Shown here in pieces: positions 16,680-25,221 of a DNA stretch of 57,794 nucleotides. The notes beneath the pieces were generated by a model. The model was given only the letters and a program-made list of their open reading frames with translations. It had not been told where the DNA came from and made no database searches. Within the stretch, counting starts at the first letter, position 1; each line of letters begins with the position of its first letter. The position numbers and the translations under genes were made by a program. The stretch is from a virus: IMG/VR virus record IMGVR_UViG_3300050821_010701, positions 1-57,794 of that record, one strand, 5' to 3'.

Positions 16680-17586
16680 TGCCGCTGATCGTGGTCGGCG
16701 GCATATTGGTGTGCAGATTGCCGCCGACAGACGAGTTAATGGTAACCGAACCACCAAAGGAGACAGCTTGACTAGTATTGAACGGTTGAGTTGTGGTGGC
16801 ACCGCCGCCCGCGTTTGAACCAGCCCAAGGAGCAGTCGGAAGATAATATGTATTGCCACCGCCGTTCAAGGCAACCTGTCCAGGGATATTGGCTGGAATT
16901 TGCGAAGTTGCCAGCGTAACCTGATCCGCGCCGCCACGCGAATAGTTAGTGTTGCCATCAATGCCACAATTCGACGAATTGATTCGGCCGGTGCCTTGGT
17001 TGAGGGCTGCGCGTGACGTGCCGCGAATGTCGGGCAGCGTTGTACTGCCGAGAATCACAGCAAGCGCCGGATAGGTGGCGGCTGAGAACGCTGTACCATC
17101 GCAGTTAAGATAAGGCGGCACCGTGCACGCACTGACCCACGCCGGGACGCTCGATCCACCGTAGTCCCAATATTTGCCGATGCGATCGAGGTTCTTGAAC
17201 TTGAGGTTGGTGCCGTCGTTAAAGCAGTCAATGGTCTCGCCCGGCGCGGCGCAGATCGCCTGTCCTCCAGCGGCCGTAGTCGTGAGCGTGATGATGAACG
17301 CGCTACTCCCGGTGCAGAGGTGTTGAATCTCATAACTTTTGGTGAAGCTGGTCGGGAATGTAATGGTCACGCTACCGGTCAGCGTCGAGTTAAACGTGAT
17401 CTGCTTCGATCGAAACTGCGCGGCGCTCAAAACAACATTGCTATTGTTCAATCCGATGGTCGCGATGGCACCGGTGACGAGATCGATCAGCGTGCCGTTG
17501 TTGTTGACCGGCGTATCCCAGGTGCCGACATCATCATTGCGCGCCGGTTCTTCCCACTGAATGTTCGGAGTAAAGGTCGAGACCAT
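16657..17586 (-). CDS. tail-collar-domain fibre protein
   Basis: 309 residues. The N-terminal part (NIQWEEPARNDDVGTWDTPV) is of the kind that joins fibres to the tail. A phage tail collar domain follows near residue 150: PAWVSACTVPPYLNCDGTAF, then ATYPALAVILG, then TTLPDIRGTSRAALNQG. The C-terminus ends NMPPTTISGITMIRAA, the usual end of such proteins. It is Ser/Thr/Gly-rich. Likely a receptor-binding or short fibre protein of the virion. It follows the nozzle gene. Confidence 0.75.
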   Translation of the reverse strand: MVSTFTPNIQWEEPARNDDVGTWDTPVNNNGTLIDLVTGAIATIGLNNSNVVLSAAQFRSKQITFNSTLTGSVTITFPTSFTKSYEIQHLCTGSSAFIITLTTTAAGGQAICAAPGETIDCFNDGTNLKFKNLDRIGKYWDYGGSSVPAWVSACTVPPYLNCDGTAFSAATYPALAVILGSTTLPDIRGTSRAALNQGTGRINSSNCGIDGNTNYSRGGADQVTLATSQIPANIPGQVALNGGGNTYYLPTAPWAGSNAGGGATTTQPFNTSQAVSFGGSVTINSSVGGNLHTNMPPTTISGITMIRAA

Positions 17587-17594
17587 GGATCACC

Positions 17595-17816
17595 TCAAGG
17601 CAGAAAGAGCGGAACTTTGTAGGTCCCGCCAGAAGAAGTTGTCACCGTGCCGAACTGCGACGGCTGCGATGAATTGAATGTGAGCGTCCCGGTCGTCGCC
17701 GAGGATGATAGCGCGCTGATATTCGGGAATGTGTTCTTGATCTGCACGGTCAGCGCATTGATCGCCTGTACGCCCTGTTGCAACGTCTGCAAGATGTCGC
17801 CGAGACCGAACGCCAT
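17595..17816 (-). CDS. small structural-block protein, 73 aa
   Basis: Begins MAFGLGDILQTLQQGVQAIN, an amphipathic helix, then a Ser/Thr-rich beta-like half. AGGAGA six bases upstream decides the ATG at 17816. It is located between tail nozzle and tail fibre genes and could be a fibre-attachment or trimerising segment. Not recognised. Confidence 0.6.
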   Translation of the reverse strand: MAFGLGDILQTLQQGVQAINALTVQIKNTFPNISALSSSATTGTLTFNSSQPSQFGTVTTSSGGTYKVPLFLP

Positions 17817-17818
17817 CT

Positions 17819-19855
17819 CTATCTCCTGCCCGACTGGCCGAACCGGAAACGGATACGTCCAATCCGCCAGAACTCGCTGCTTGCATTGCTCTGGATGAAT
17901 GCGGAAAGAAGCCGATTGCGGACGCGACAATTGATGAACTGCGTCGTCGATGTCACCGCGAAGGGGCCATAGGTCGTCTTCGGTCCACCGGGATAGTCGA
18001 CCCCAAAGAAGGTGATGTTGATCGACGCGTTCGGCAAACCAGACCGGGTTCCAAAGATAAAGTCCGGAATGATCATGTCAACGAACGGAAAATCCTGCCC
18101 CTCGGCAATGGCGAAGTAGCCGGTCTGGAAATTCGGCAAGCCTGCGCCGGTGATCGCGGTCCCACTCTCATGCTGCAAGGTCTGTCCATTGGCATCAACA
18201 CCGATCGGCATGCCGAGGATGGAGACATCGGTCCATGCCGTGCGCGACAGCGTGCCAAAATCCCATTCATATTCGCTGCCCTCGATATGGGCTTTCACAT
18301 AAGAATCGTTCTCGCCGGTCGAGTTGGCCGATGGATAAAACCATGCCACCTCGTTGAACGCGGAATTCACCGCGACGCGCACTTTGCCCTGGTTCGCGGT
18401 CGACAGGTTCTGGAACACCTGATCCCATACCGTACAAGGCAGCGGCGTGACGCCGTTGGCACCAAGCGTGAAGAAATTATTGTTGCTCATCCAGTACGGA
18501 TTGCCCGCCAAGATGCCGCAGGCATGCGAGCTGATCCAGCCGCAGCCCCGGCCGACCTGCGTATGGTTGAAGATAACGGCGCCACCGGCATAGGTCTGCG
18601 TGTAGACATCGACGTCGGTGGAGATGAGCCCGAATTGCGGACATTGAATCCCGCCAACAATGATCGAGCCGGTCGAAAGGCGGAACGAGCCTGCGGTGGT
18701 CTGGTTGGAGACGGTCCAGTTGGTGTAGTCGCCCGCATTGCACCAGCGGATGAGAAGCGGGTCCTGCACCCCGGTCGATTGCACACTGCCCAAGGCGACG
18801 AGAATCTGCTGCGGCATCGAGATGTAGATGGCGATGTTGAAGAACGGGGCCTGGTTGATTACCTGCGCGTTCTGAAATCCGAAGTCCGGTGACCACACAT
18901 AGATCGCCCCGCCGGTCGGACATGAGATGTAAATCTCGCCCCAATTGTCAGTGGTCCAATCCGTCGTCGTGATCGGCGTGCCAGCGGCACCTGCCGATCC
19001 GGTGCCGGTACCGAATCCGCCGGAGCCGAAGCCGCCCGCACCAAATCCGGACCCAGTCGTATTAGGGCCGAGCGTGATGTAGTAGACGAACTGCGCGTTG
19101 CCGCCGTTCATGGTCGCGGTGGCAGTCGTGCTCGCCTGCGTCACCGCCGTGATGGTAAAATTGGTGGAGTCGATGACGGACGCGATCTGGTACTTGCCTT
19201 GCACCACGAGGCCTTGGCTCGATCCAACCGTGGTCGGCGCGATGAATTGCTGGAACAGCCCGGTGATCGATTGGAAGCCGTTGTTCGGCAGGGTGACCGT
19301 CACCGTCGCCGAGCCGGACGAGGTGTTGAAAATCGGCAGCTTGCCGCTGCTGTTGATCGTGGTCGACGCCGCGATCGAGGACAGGATGGTATAGATCGAG
19401 GAACCGCCGACGGTGGCGATCGGGTAGGCCCCGTTGAGCAAGAGATTGCCGATCGCGACCGGCGTATTGAAATAGACGGTATTGAACACACTCGCGCTCG
19501 AACCGCCGTCAACGATGGTGACGGTTTTCGATCCCGAGGAGATCGAAAAGTTCGGTGCCGGGTTGGTGGTATTGGTCTGCGGCGTGATGTCCTGATAGCT
19601 GCCCGCCGTGATCACGCCGAGGTTGCCCGTCGCGGCGACGCCGAGATGCTTCACCCCGGCGATATCCTGCCACGGATGCAGATCACGCACGGTGGACGCG
19701 ATTGTGAGGTTGGCAAAGTTCTGCCACCCACCGACAGTCTGGATCAGTTGCTCCTTGTAGCGGATGAGCTGCGAGGCCGAGACGCCCGCCTGGTTGGCAG
19801 ATAGCGTCTTCTGCACGTTCACACCCGGGATAAGTTGAATGGCCGCCTCGGTCAT
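17819..19855 (-). CDS. tail nozzle (tubular B-like) protein
   Basis: 678 residues, mostly beta-strand. The N-terminus IQLIPGVNVQKTLSANQAGV, then SQLIRYKEQLIQTVGGWQNF and IRDLHPWQDIAG-like segments match the pattern (IPGV, RxxxGLxQxxGGW, then W.D..G..H) of nozzle proteins of short-tailed phages. Size is in range (about 650-800 aa). It directly follows an adaptor-like gene and precedes the fibre. Located at the tip of the short tail by analogy. Confidence 0.7.
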   Translation of the reverse strand: MTEAAIQLIPGVNVQKTLSANQAGVSASQLIRYKEQLIQTVGGWQNFANLTIASTVRDLHPWQDIAGVKHLGVAATGNLGVITAGSYQDITPQTNTTNPAPNFSISSGSKTVTIVDGGSSASVFNTVYFNTPVAIGNLLLNGAYPIATVGGSSIYTILSSIAASTTINSSGKLPIFNTSSGSATVTVTLPNNGFQSITGLFQQFIAPTTVGSSQGLVVQGKYQIASVIDSTNFTITAVTQASTTATATMNGGNAQFVYYITLGPNTTGSGFGAGGFGSGGFGTGTGSAGAAGTPITTTDWTTDNWGEIYISCPTGGAIYVWSPDFGFQNAQVINQAPFFNIAIYISMPQQILVALGSVQSTGVQDPLLIRWCNAGDYTNWTVSNQTTAGSFRLSTGSIIVGGIQCPQFGLISTDVDVYTQTYAGGAVIFNHTQVGRGCGWISSHACGILAGNPYWMSNNNFFTLGANGVTPLPCTVWDQVFQNLSTANQGKVRVAVNSAFNEVAWFYPSANSTGENDSYVKAHIEGSEYEWDFGTLSRTAWTDVSILGMPIGVDANGQTLQHESGTAITGAGLPNFQTGYFAIAEGQDFPFVDMIIPDFIFGTRSGLPNASINITFFGVDYPGGPKTTYGPFAVTSTTQFINCRVRNRLLSAFIQSNASSEFWRIGRIRFRFGQSGRR

Positions 19856-20586
19856 CAGGCCCTCGGCGGTGTTGCAGGATTCGGCAATTGTTCGGTCCAG
19901 GCCTGCGACTGAAACTTCATGCGGAAAGAGTCGGTGAGCGCCGATTTGAGCAGGCTGTCGTAAATCCCCTTCCAGCTCTGGGCCATTTGCGGGTTGTCGC
20001 TCTGTGCGCCGAAGTCACGCATGAAGCCAGCGGCGGCGATCATGCCTGCGGCAACGAGAAGCTCCGGAAGATTCTGCGACAGCCAGGTCGAACTGTTCGC
20101 GGCCGACAGCGGCGCGGGTCTGATGGTCGCGATTATCTCGGTACCGTAGGCCTGATCCGGCGTCGGCCCGAAGATCAGGGTGTTGTCATTCACGCGCGCG
20201 AAAAATTCAGGCTGACCGGTGTTCGACGACGCGGCCGACGGATAGATCGCGTTGACCACTGCCACCGACGTCGGCGTCAACGGCAAGCGCGTCGCGAACG
20301 ATGAGGCGGCACCGGCCGAGGTCAGGAGGTTGACCGTCTCCAGCACGAGCAGCACGCCCTGCGTCGTCGACGTCGCAATGCTGCGCACGCCGGATGAAAG
20401 GCTCACGCTGGTGTCGGTCACACGCACGACCGGCAGATCAAGGTCGCGGTAGCACATGCCCTCGGCCTGATCGATGATCTGGCCCATCACGCCCTGGAAG
20501 TTGTTGTCGCCGTTGACGAGCACGGTCGACGAGATCACCGTGAGCGTGGCGATCTCGGAGACGAACGATGCATAGGTCAGACTCAT
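19855..20586 (-). CDS. head-tail adaptor-like protein (tubular A-like)
   Basis: 243 residues. A helical N-terminus (GVMGQIIDQAEGMCYRDLDL) is followed by a beta-rich core and helical segments (LPELLVAAGMIAAAGFMRDF, then SWKGIYDSLL). This resembles adaptor proteins that sit between portal and nozzle in podovirus-type tails. The stop overlaps the nozzle start (TGATG). Assignment rests on layout and position. Confidence 0.6.
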   Translation of the reverse strand: MSLTYASFVSEIATLTVISSTVLVNGDNNFQGVMGQIIDQAEGMCYRDLDLPVVRVTDTSVSLSSGVRSIATSTTQGVLLVLETVNLLTSAGAASSFATRLPLTPTSVAVVNAIYPSAASSNTGQPEFFARVNDNTLIFGPTPDQAYGTEIIATIRPAPLSAANSSTWLSQNLPELLVAAGMIAAAGFMRDFGAQSDNPQMAQSWKGIYDSLLKSALTDSFRMKFQSQAWTEQLPNPATPPRA

Positions 20587-20592
20587 GGTGCC

Positions 20593-21456
20593 TCAGATGT
20601 CGTTCGGTGCGCCGTCGGAGATCGCGATCGATAGACCTGCAACCGCGACCGTTGAGATGCCATCGCCCTGCAGCGCAAACCGGTGGTATTGGAAGCTCGC
20701 GCCCGAGGTGGTGTTCACGATCAGCGTCTCCCCGATTGTCCCGGCAGTGGTGCCGGAGGAGAGCGTGGTCCAGTTCGCACCGTCGGCGCTCCCCTGGAAC
20801 AGGAAGCCGGTCGCACCGCTTCGCAGAAATGGTTGGTCGTTTGGCGCGAAGGCCGCGAAGCCCGACACCACATGCGTAACCGCAGCGACCGTCGATGGCG
20901 TCGTGACCGTGATGTTGCTCGGAAACGCGTTCCAGTTCTTGCCCACCGTGTTCTGGAAGCTCGAATTAGAGACCGACAGCGCCGCGCACATCTCGGCACG
21001 CTTATTGACCAACGGCGCGGTATTCGGGGCAAAAAGCGCCACCGTCGATGTCGAATTGAATGCAGAGGACTGCACACTGATGTTGAACGCCGCATCAACA
21101 CCGGCATTGTGGACCATGTTGCCGATGTTTCCGGTCTGCGGCGGGAAGGGGAGAAAATTATCGGCGGTGTTGAAGCCGAGCGCGGAAACCGGATTGTCGG
21201 CGAGGACGTAGTTCTCCGGACGCGGGTTGGCGATCGGCACTGGGTCCGGCGGCAGCACGATGGTGCGGCCATTCTCCTGCGGGATGTCGAGACAGGTGCG
21301 GCAGACCAGGATGCGTTTGTTAAAGAGGCGCGGTCCCTGCAGCCAATCCCACTGCCATGCCAGTTCGTCATGGTTGTAGGTAAAGCCGCAGCGGTCGCAG
21401 ATCGCCAGGGCTCGCGGAGCCCGCTCGCTGATCTGTGCGTTTCCATACGGACGCAT
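20593..21456 (-). CDS. zinc-ribbon plus beta-rich structural protein
   Basis: 287 residues. Near residue 20 it has CDRCGFTYNHDEL, and near residue 52 VCRTCLDIPQ: a four-cysteine zinc ribbon seen in small phage structural proteins. The remaining 180 residues are Ser/Thr/Asn-rich beta (decoration-like), including a segment GFLFQGSADGANWTTLSSGT. So it may be a fusion of a zinc-ribbon protein and a carbohydrate- or capsid-binding beta domain. Placed between two adaptor-like genes. Confidence 0.6.
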   Translation of the reverse strand: MRPYGNAQISERAPRALAICDRCGFTYNHDELAWQWDWLQGPRLFNKRILVCRTCLDIPQENGRTIVLPPDPVPIANPRPENYVLADNPVSALGFNTADNFLPFPPQTGNIGNMVHNAGVDAAFNISVQSSAFNSTSTVALFAPNTAPLVNKRAEMCAALSVSNSSFQNTVGKNWNAFPSNITVTTPSTVAAVTHVVSGFAAFAPNDQPFLRSGATGFLFQGSADGANWTTLSSGTTAGTIGETLIVNTTSGASFQYHRFALQGDGISTVAVAGLSIAISDGAPNDI

Positions 21457-21457
21457 C

Positions 21458-22174
21458 TCATCGCCTCCAGTAACCGGAGAGCGACGGCGTCACGTACATC
21501 GGTACCCACTCAGTATCTTCCGCCGCCGCGATCATCCATGCCTCATCGCGGTCGGCCTTGCGGAGCTGTTCCAGCTCGGGCCGGTAGAGGCGCGAAAGCC
21601 GATGCGCGAGGTCGGCGGTGATGGCGTCGAAGAACCTCGTCGGCAGTTCGAGATTCTGGCCGCCGGAAATGGTGGCGTCCTGAATCTGGCGCGCGCGGTA
21701 ATAGAAGAAATCATAGGACAGCGCGCCATCCGGCACGAGATAGAAGGTGATGGTCGGGGAAATGAGCCGGTCAAACCAGTATTGCGACGGGAAACCCTGC
21801 TGGCTCTTGGTCGAGATCGCCGCATATTCGTCGCGGCCGATCGGGAACATGTAGCGGTCGAGCGTCGGATTGGTGCCATAACGGATAAAGGCCGAGAGGA
21901 TCATGCGGGTCTCGGCCGGGATCGAATAGGTCGCGGCGCCCTGTACGAGCGGGATCGACTGCAGATCGATGGTCCACAGGTTCTGACCTGGCATAGTGTT
22001 GAAGCGGGTGAGCGCGAGATTCAACTCCATCACCGCGCGCTGCATCTGGGTCTGCTCGATCTCGGTCGGCCTGATCTGGATGCGATCGAACGCGTTGAGG
22101 ATGAACTCGCCGCCGGACGGGTTGAAGTTGAAGGTGCCGCTCGTCACCACGACGGGGTTGAAGGGATTGCTCAT
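21458..22174 (-). CDS. second head-tail adaptor-like protein
   Basis: 238 residues. Starts with a short Ser/Asn/Phe-rich beta leader and continues ILNAFDRIQIRPTEIEQTQM and AVMELNLALTRFNTMPGQNL, then YSIPAETRMILSAFIR, and ends with helices containing RLYRPELEQLRKADRDEAW. It resembles head-tail connector/adaptor proteins of short-tailed phages. It overlaps the gene before it (ATGA-type, 4 bp). Together with the gene at 19855 it would give two ring components. Confidence 0.6.
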   Translation of the reverse strand: MSNPFNPVVVTSGTFNFNPSGGEFILNAFDRIQIRPTEIEQTQMQRAVMELNLALTRFNTMPGQNLWTIDLQSIPLVQGAATYSIPAETRMILSAFIRYGTNPTLDRYMFPIGRDEYAAISTKSQQGFPSQYWFDRLISPTITFYLVPDGALSYDFFYYRARQIQDATISGGQNLELPTRFFDAITADLAHRLSRLYRPELEQLRKADRDEAWMIAAAEDTEWVPMYVTPSLSGYWRR

Positions 22175-22455
22175 GAATGCACCCTCAAGGTTCCGGTAGT
22201 CGGCGTCGCTTGGCCTGGCGCGGAGACCGAGAAGCTCGACAACCCGAGCGCGGCGACGCCACTGCCCCAGTTCGCGGTGAAGAACGAACCGGACGGCGAC
22301 ATCGCAATGGCGCAGGAAGCCGTCGTCAGCGGGCTGGACGATAACGGATAGCTAATTGTGATGGTCGCACTGCTCGGAACCGTCAGAACGTTGTTGCTGT
22401 CGAAAAACTCGACAGTGAACTCGATCGTTGATCCCAGTGAAACGTTGAACGGCAT
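22171..22455 (-). CDS. beta-rich structural-block protein, 94 aa
   Basis: Begins MPFNVSLGSTIEFTVEFFDS and is entirely Ser/Thr/Val-rich, like an immunoglobulin- or bacterial-type decoration domain. The ATG lies in one arm of an 11-bp inverted repeat and has no Shine-Dalgarno, so the start may be controlled by RNA structure. It opens a late sub-operon downstream of the dyad at 22478. Confidence 0.6.
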   Translation of the reverse strand: MPFNVSLGSTIEFTVEFFDSNNVLTVPSSATITISYPLSSSPLTTASCAIAMSPSGSFFTANWGSGVAALGLSSFSVSAPGQATPTTGTLRVHS

Positions 22456-22477
22456 GCGCTAGGATATAGCGCATGCC
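22451..22477 (-). repeat. 11-bp perfect inverted repeat over a start codon
   Basis: GGCATGCGCTA (22451-22461) and TAGCGCATGCC (22467-22477) with a 5-nt loop. The start codon at 22455 lies in the arm. It directly abuts the dyad at 22478. In the leftward transcript it would form a stable hairpin that buries the start codon. The GGCATAATGCC at 16304-16314 looks like a shorter form of the same element. Confidence 0.7.
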
Positions 22478-22493
22478 GTGAGTTTTGTCTCAC
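22478..22493. promoter_or_regulatory. perfect GTGAG-N6-CTCAC dyad
   Basis: GTGAG, TTTTGT, CTCAC. It is 22 bp from the ATG at 22455, separated by the 11-bp inverted repeat. It lies in the 112-bp gap (22456-22567) after the repeat-protein gene; no clear terminator was seen in that gap. Confidence 0.65.
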
Positions 22494-22567
22494 ACTTTAA
22501 GCCAGCCGAGGCGATCCGGGCCGGGACTAGCCGTTCCACTACATTCCAGTGCGTTACGCGAGCGACT

Positions 22568-23446
22568 CTATATAGCACGAATTGAAACATGCGCCGAGGT
22601 GATCATTGCCACCGGCGACCCGGTCATAGGCGCCGCTGTCTGCTCGATCACGCCCGAGGTACCTGCGGACGCGGCCTTCTCGACGACGCCGATCTCGGCC
22701 CCGGTGAAATTCTGCTCGATCAGCCCTATCTCGCCGGAGATCACGCGGTTGAAGATGCGGGTGCTGCCGAGGAACACATCCTTGATTTCGAGCGCGGAGA
22801 GCACGCCGGAGATGTTTGCGTTCGGCCGCAGTTGTGGTGGCCCAGTGTAGGCCTGCTGCAGCGATGGCAGAAGCCCGAGCTTGATCCGCACCGGCTCAGA
22901 AAGTGGCGCGAACCACTCCATCAACTTCGTGGTCGGGATAACGGTGGTGTCGGTAGTAAAGAACGACTGCAGCGCGGCATTAAGGCCAGGCTTCTGACGC
23001 ACCGGCTCGGATAGCGGGCTGTACCAACCGGTAGCCACAAATGGCGATGGCGATGGCTGGAAGAAATAGTTTGGATAAAGCGCCGCTGGATTCCGTGGTG
23101 GCACACGTACCGGGTCGGACAACGGGGTGAACCAACCCGTGGCGACGAACGGTGATGGTGATGGCTGGAAGAAGAAATTGTCGTAGATCGCGGCCGGGTT
23201 TCTCGGCTTCTGGCGCACGGGCTCGGACAATGGCGCAAACCATTTGTCGACGGTAATTAGTTCGCCAAGCTGCTGCGGGCAGTAGAACAGGCCGCTCGCC
23301 ATCAGCGCGATGGCCAGGCGGCCGTTTATCTTCTGCCGGACGGGCTCCGACCAAGGTTGATGCCAGCGGCTCTCGGTCACCGTCTCAGGTGTTGCGAGCA
23401 CCGGCTGTGTCTTGACCTGATATTGGAAGAGCGGGTTGAAGGGCAT
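22568..23446 (-). CDS. repeat protein with five W-PLSEPVR units
   Basis: 292 residues. Five imperfect units of about 30-50 residues each begin with a core like W(F/Y)xPLSEPVRxKP followed by N(P/A)AxxxxF; they span residues 28-205. Two units are nearly identical (NPAA-Y-N-FFQPSPSPFVATGW), which suggests recent tandem duplication. The C-terminal 80 residues are different and Ile/Val/Glu-rich. Such repeats are probably beta or solenoid elements of a virion protein. No function can be named. Confidence 0.6.
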   Translation of the reverse strand: MPFNPLFQYQVKTQPVLATPETVTESRWHQPWSEPVRQKINGRLAIALMASGLFYCPQQLGELITVDKWFAPLSEPVRQKPRNPAAIYDNFFFQPSPSPFVATGWFTPLSDPVRVPPRNPAALYPNYFFQPSPSPFVATGWYSPLSEPVRQKPGLNAALQSFFTTDTTVIPTTKLMEWFAPLSEPVRIKLGLLPSLQQAYTGPPQLRPNANISGVLSALEIKDVFLGSTRIFNRVISGEIGLIEQNFTGAEIGVVEKAASAGTSGVIEQTAAPMTGSPVAMITSAHVSIRAI

Positions 23447-24597
23447 CAGTAACCCACGACTCGAATTTTACTTACAAACGTCTGAGGGAAGTCGGTGCCA
23501 AAGAAAAATATCGGCGTATACGAGACGACAATTAGTCCCTGGCCGCCGCTTCCGGCGCGAACAGTTGAATTATTCTGCGCGACAGCGCCACCGCCACCAC
23601 CGTAGAGACCGCCGCTGCCAGCCGTGCCAGAAAGAGCGCCGCCACCGCCGCCCCCAGCTCCGGTGCTGTGAACCGTATCAATTTCTGTGCCGTTACTGCC
23701 GTTGGTTGCGGTGCCACCGCCACCGCCACCGGTATTATTGTCACCGTTGCCGCCAGAGCTATTTGTATTAGTTGGGGAGGTAGCTGTTCCACCGACTCCG
23801 TTCGGCCCGGCAGCACCCCCACCGCCACCAGCCGCAGCAGAGACAGAAGCAGTTGCGCCACCGCCATTGCCACCGTTGTTGGTCGACGAGCCAATATTGA
23901 CATTGCCGCCCGTGCCACCCCCTTGGGTGCCGGTCCCGGCAGCACCGCCAGTGCCTGCACTGCCGAGCGCGCCCTGTGTTGAGTTAGCTGGCGCAGTTGC
24001 GCCGCCGTCAATCCGCATCCAAGTGTTAGAACTTGAACCACCATTGTTTGAGGTACCGGCAGTGGAGAGCGGACCATTCGCACCGACATTGAGAAGGAAA
24101 GTTGCGGTGCCATTGGGCGTTAAACCGGCATTGACAACTTGGCCCCAACCGCCAGCTCCGCCACCGCCAGCAGAAACGGTGGCGCTGGCGAGGCCAGAGG
24201 CCCCGGCTGCGCCGCCAGTTCCGATGCACTGGATCGCATTGTTACCTGGATTGAAATCGGCCGGGACATTGAACGTCTGGTTCGCGGCGTTCGTCGAAGT
24301 GATCGAATTGAACGTGACAAAGTCGTAGGTGACATCAACCCACTCTGCTGGCTCCCAGCGAGGATTCGGAAGCCGCCAAAGCTCCTTCTCGTACCGAAGC
24401 GACCCGGTGATGGCGGCATAGAGAAACGCCTGTGCATCGTCGCGATCACTAAACCAGAATGTGCGATATACGCCACCATCGTGCAGGCGTTCGCGGATGC
24501 GATAGCTACGGCTGATGCCATGCTCCGTCGAAAGCAGGAGACGGTCAGTGCGGGAGAGCGGCTGGAGGACCCTATGTCGGCCGTTATCGGTAAACAT
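23446..24597 (-). CDS. glycine-rich putative tail-tip or adhesin protein
   Basis: 383 residues. Residues 1-100 form a mixed domain with Trp/Arg (FWFSDRDDAQAFLYAAITG). Residues about 130-360 are extremely Gly/Ala/Thr/Ser/Asn-rich, with recurring GGxGG runs of the polyglycine II type. The C-terminus (LIVVSYTPIFFFGTDFPQTF) is hydrophobic. Polyglycine-II lattices are found in receptor-binding adhesins of some phages, so a host-binding role is possible. The ATG at 24597 overlaps the previous gene by 14 bp; a longer start is possible but would run through that gene. Confidence 0.55.
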   Translation of the reverse strand: MFTDNGRHRVLQPLSRTDRLLLSTEHGISRSYRIRERLHDGGVYRTFWFSDRDDAQAFLYAAITGSLRYEKELWRLPNPRWEPAEWVDVTYDFVTFNSITSTNAANQTFNVPADFNPGNNAIQCIGTGGAAGASGLASATVSAGGGGAGGWGQVVNAGLTPNGTATFLLNVGANGPLSTAGTSNNGGSSSNTWMRIDGGATAPANSTQGALGSAGTGGAAGTGTQGGGTGGNVNIGSSTNNGGNGGGATASVSAAAGGGGGAAGPNGVGGTATSPTNTNSSGGNGDNNTGGGGGGTATNGSNGTEIDTVHSTGAGGGGGGALSGTAGSGGLYGGGGGAVAQNNSTVRAGSGGQGLIVVSYTPIFFFGTDFPQTFVSKIRVVGY

Positions 24598-24883
24598 AGG
24601 AGCGCAGCATCCTATCTTTTTCTTCCTGCGCCTCAACCTTCTTCATGAATGGGATGCAGGGATGATCGGCACAGGCCGGACAGATGCGCGACATGCAATT
24701 GCGGCAGAAAAAATAGTCATCCTTCGATCGCACCGGCGCATGAACCTGCGCGTTACAATGAACGCAGGCATAGGTGTCGGCCTCATGTTTGTCCGATGTG
24801 ATCCTGAACATCTTGCCGAATTCGAACGCCGCAACCGTGCCGCTGCCACCTTCGATCACCGCGTATCCGCCAGGGCGTAGCAT
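24584..24883 (-). CDS. cysteine-rich zinc-binding protein, 99 aa
   Basis: Has CVHCNAQVHAPV near residue 40, then FFCRNCMSRICPACADHPC, together forming four or more CxxC/CxC pairs that suggest two zinc sites. The C-terminal helix is charged (KKVEAQEEKDRMLRSY). ATGA overlap with the previous stop. Located between tail genes, so it may be a structural cofactor of the virion. Not otherwise recognised. Confidence 0.6.
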   Translation of the reverse strand: MLRPGGYAVIEGGSGTVAAFEFGKMFRITSDKHEADTYACVHCNAQVHAPVRSKDDYFFCRNCMSRICPACADHPCIPFMKKVEAQEEKDRMLRSYVYR

Positions 24884-25221
24884 CAAATCACCGACAGTTC
24901 GAGACTGGCCATCTTCTCCGGCGGGATCGCAACGGGGAATCGTTCGATCAACTCCCAGCCCCACTTCATGAACGAATCTTCGTCGCGCGGATTTTCCGGC
25001 ACCTTGTCCCAGGCATAGATCGCCATCGTCGCGTCGTTGAAACGCACACGCGATTTCCAGCCTGGCCTGCCTGCGAACGCGCGCGCATTCTCCGGCGATT
25101 CCGATGACGGAAACATCTCTTGCGGTCCAGAAAAGGAGTTCGGGTCGATGTAGTGCTCCGCCGCGAATAGCGTCGTCCACGTCTTCGTCTCGACGTTATA
25201 TCGGTCGACAAAGAACGTCAT
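24883..25221 (-). CDS. unknown structural-block protein, 112 aa
   Basis: Begins MTFFVDRYNVETKTWTTLFA and contains aromatic-rich strands. No motif known to me. It is overlapped at its stop by the zinc-binding gene and starts directly before the stop of the next gene upstream. Part of the late operon. Confidence 0.6.
   Translation of the reverse strand: MTFFVDRYNVETKTWTTLFAAEHYIDPNSFSGPQEMFPSSESPENARAFAGRPGWKSRVRFNDATMAIYAWDKVPENPRDEDSFMKWGWELIERFPVAIPPEKMASLELSVI

Noticed and set aside
23668-24328. Long plus-strand frames rich in Pro across the glycine-rich gene
   Set aside because: They are the antisense image of the GGx repeats; they have no ribosome-binding site and no known domain.
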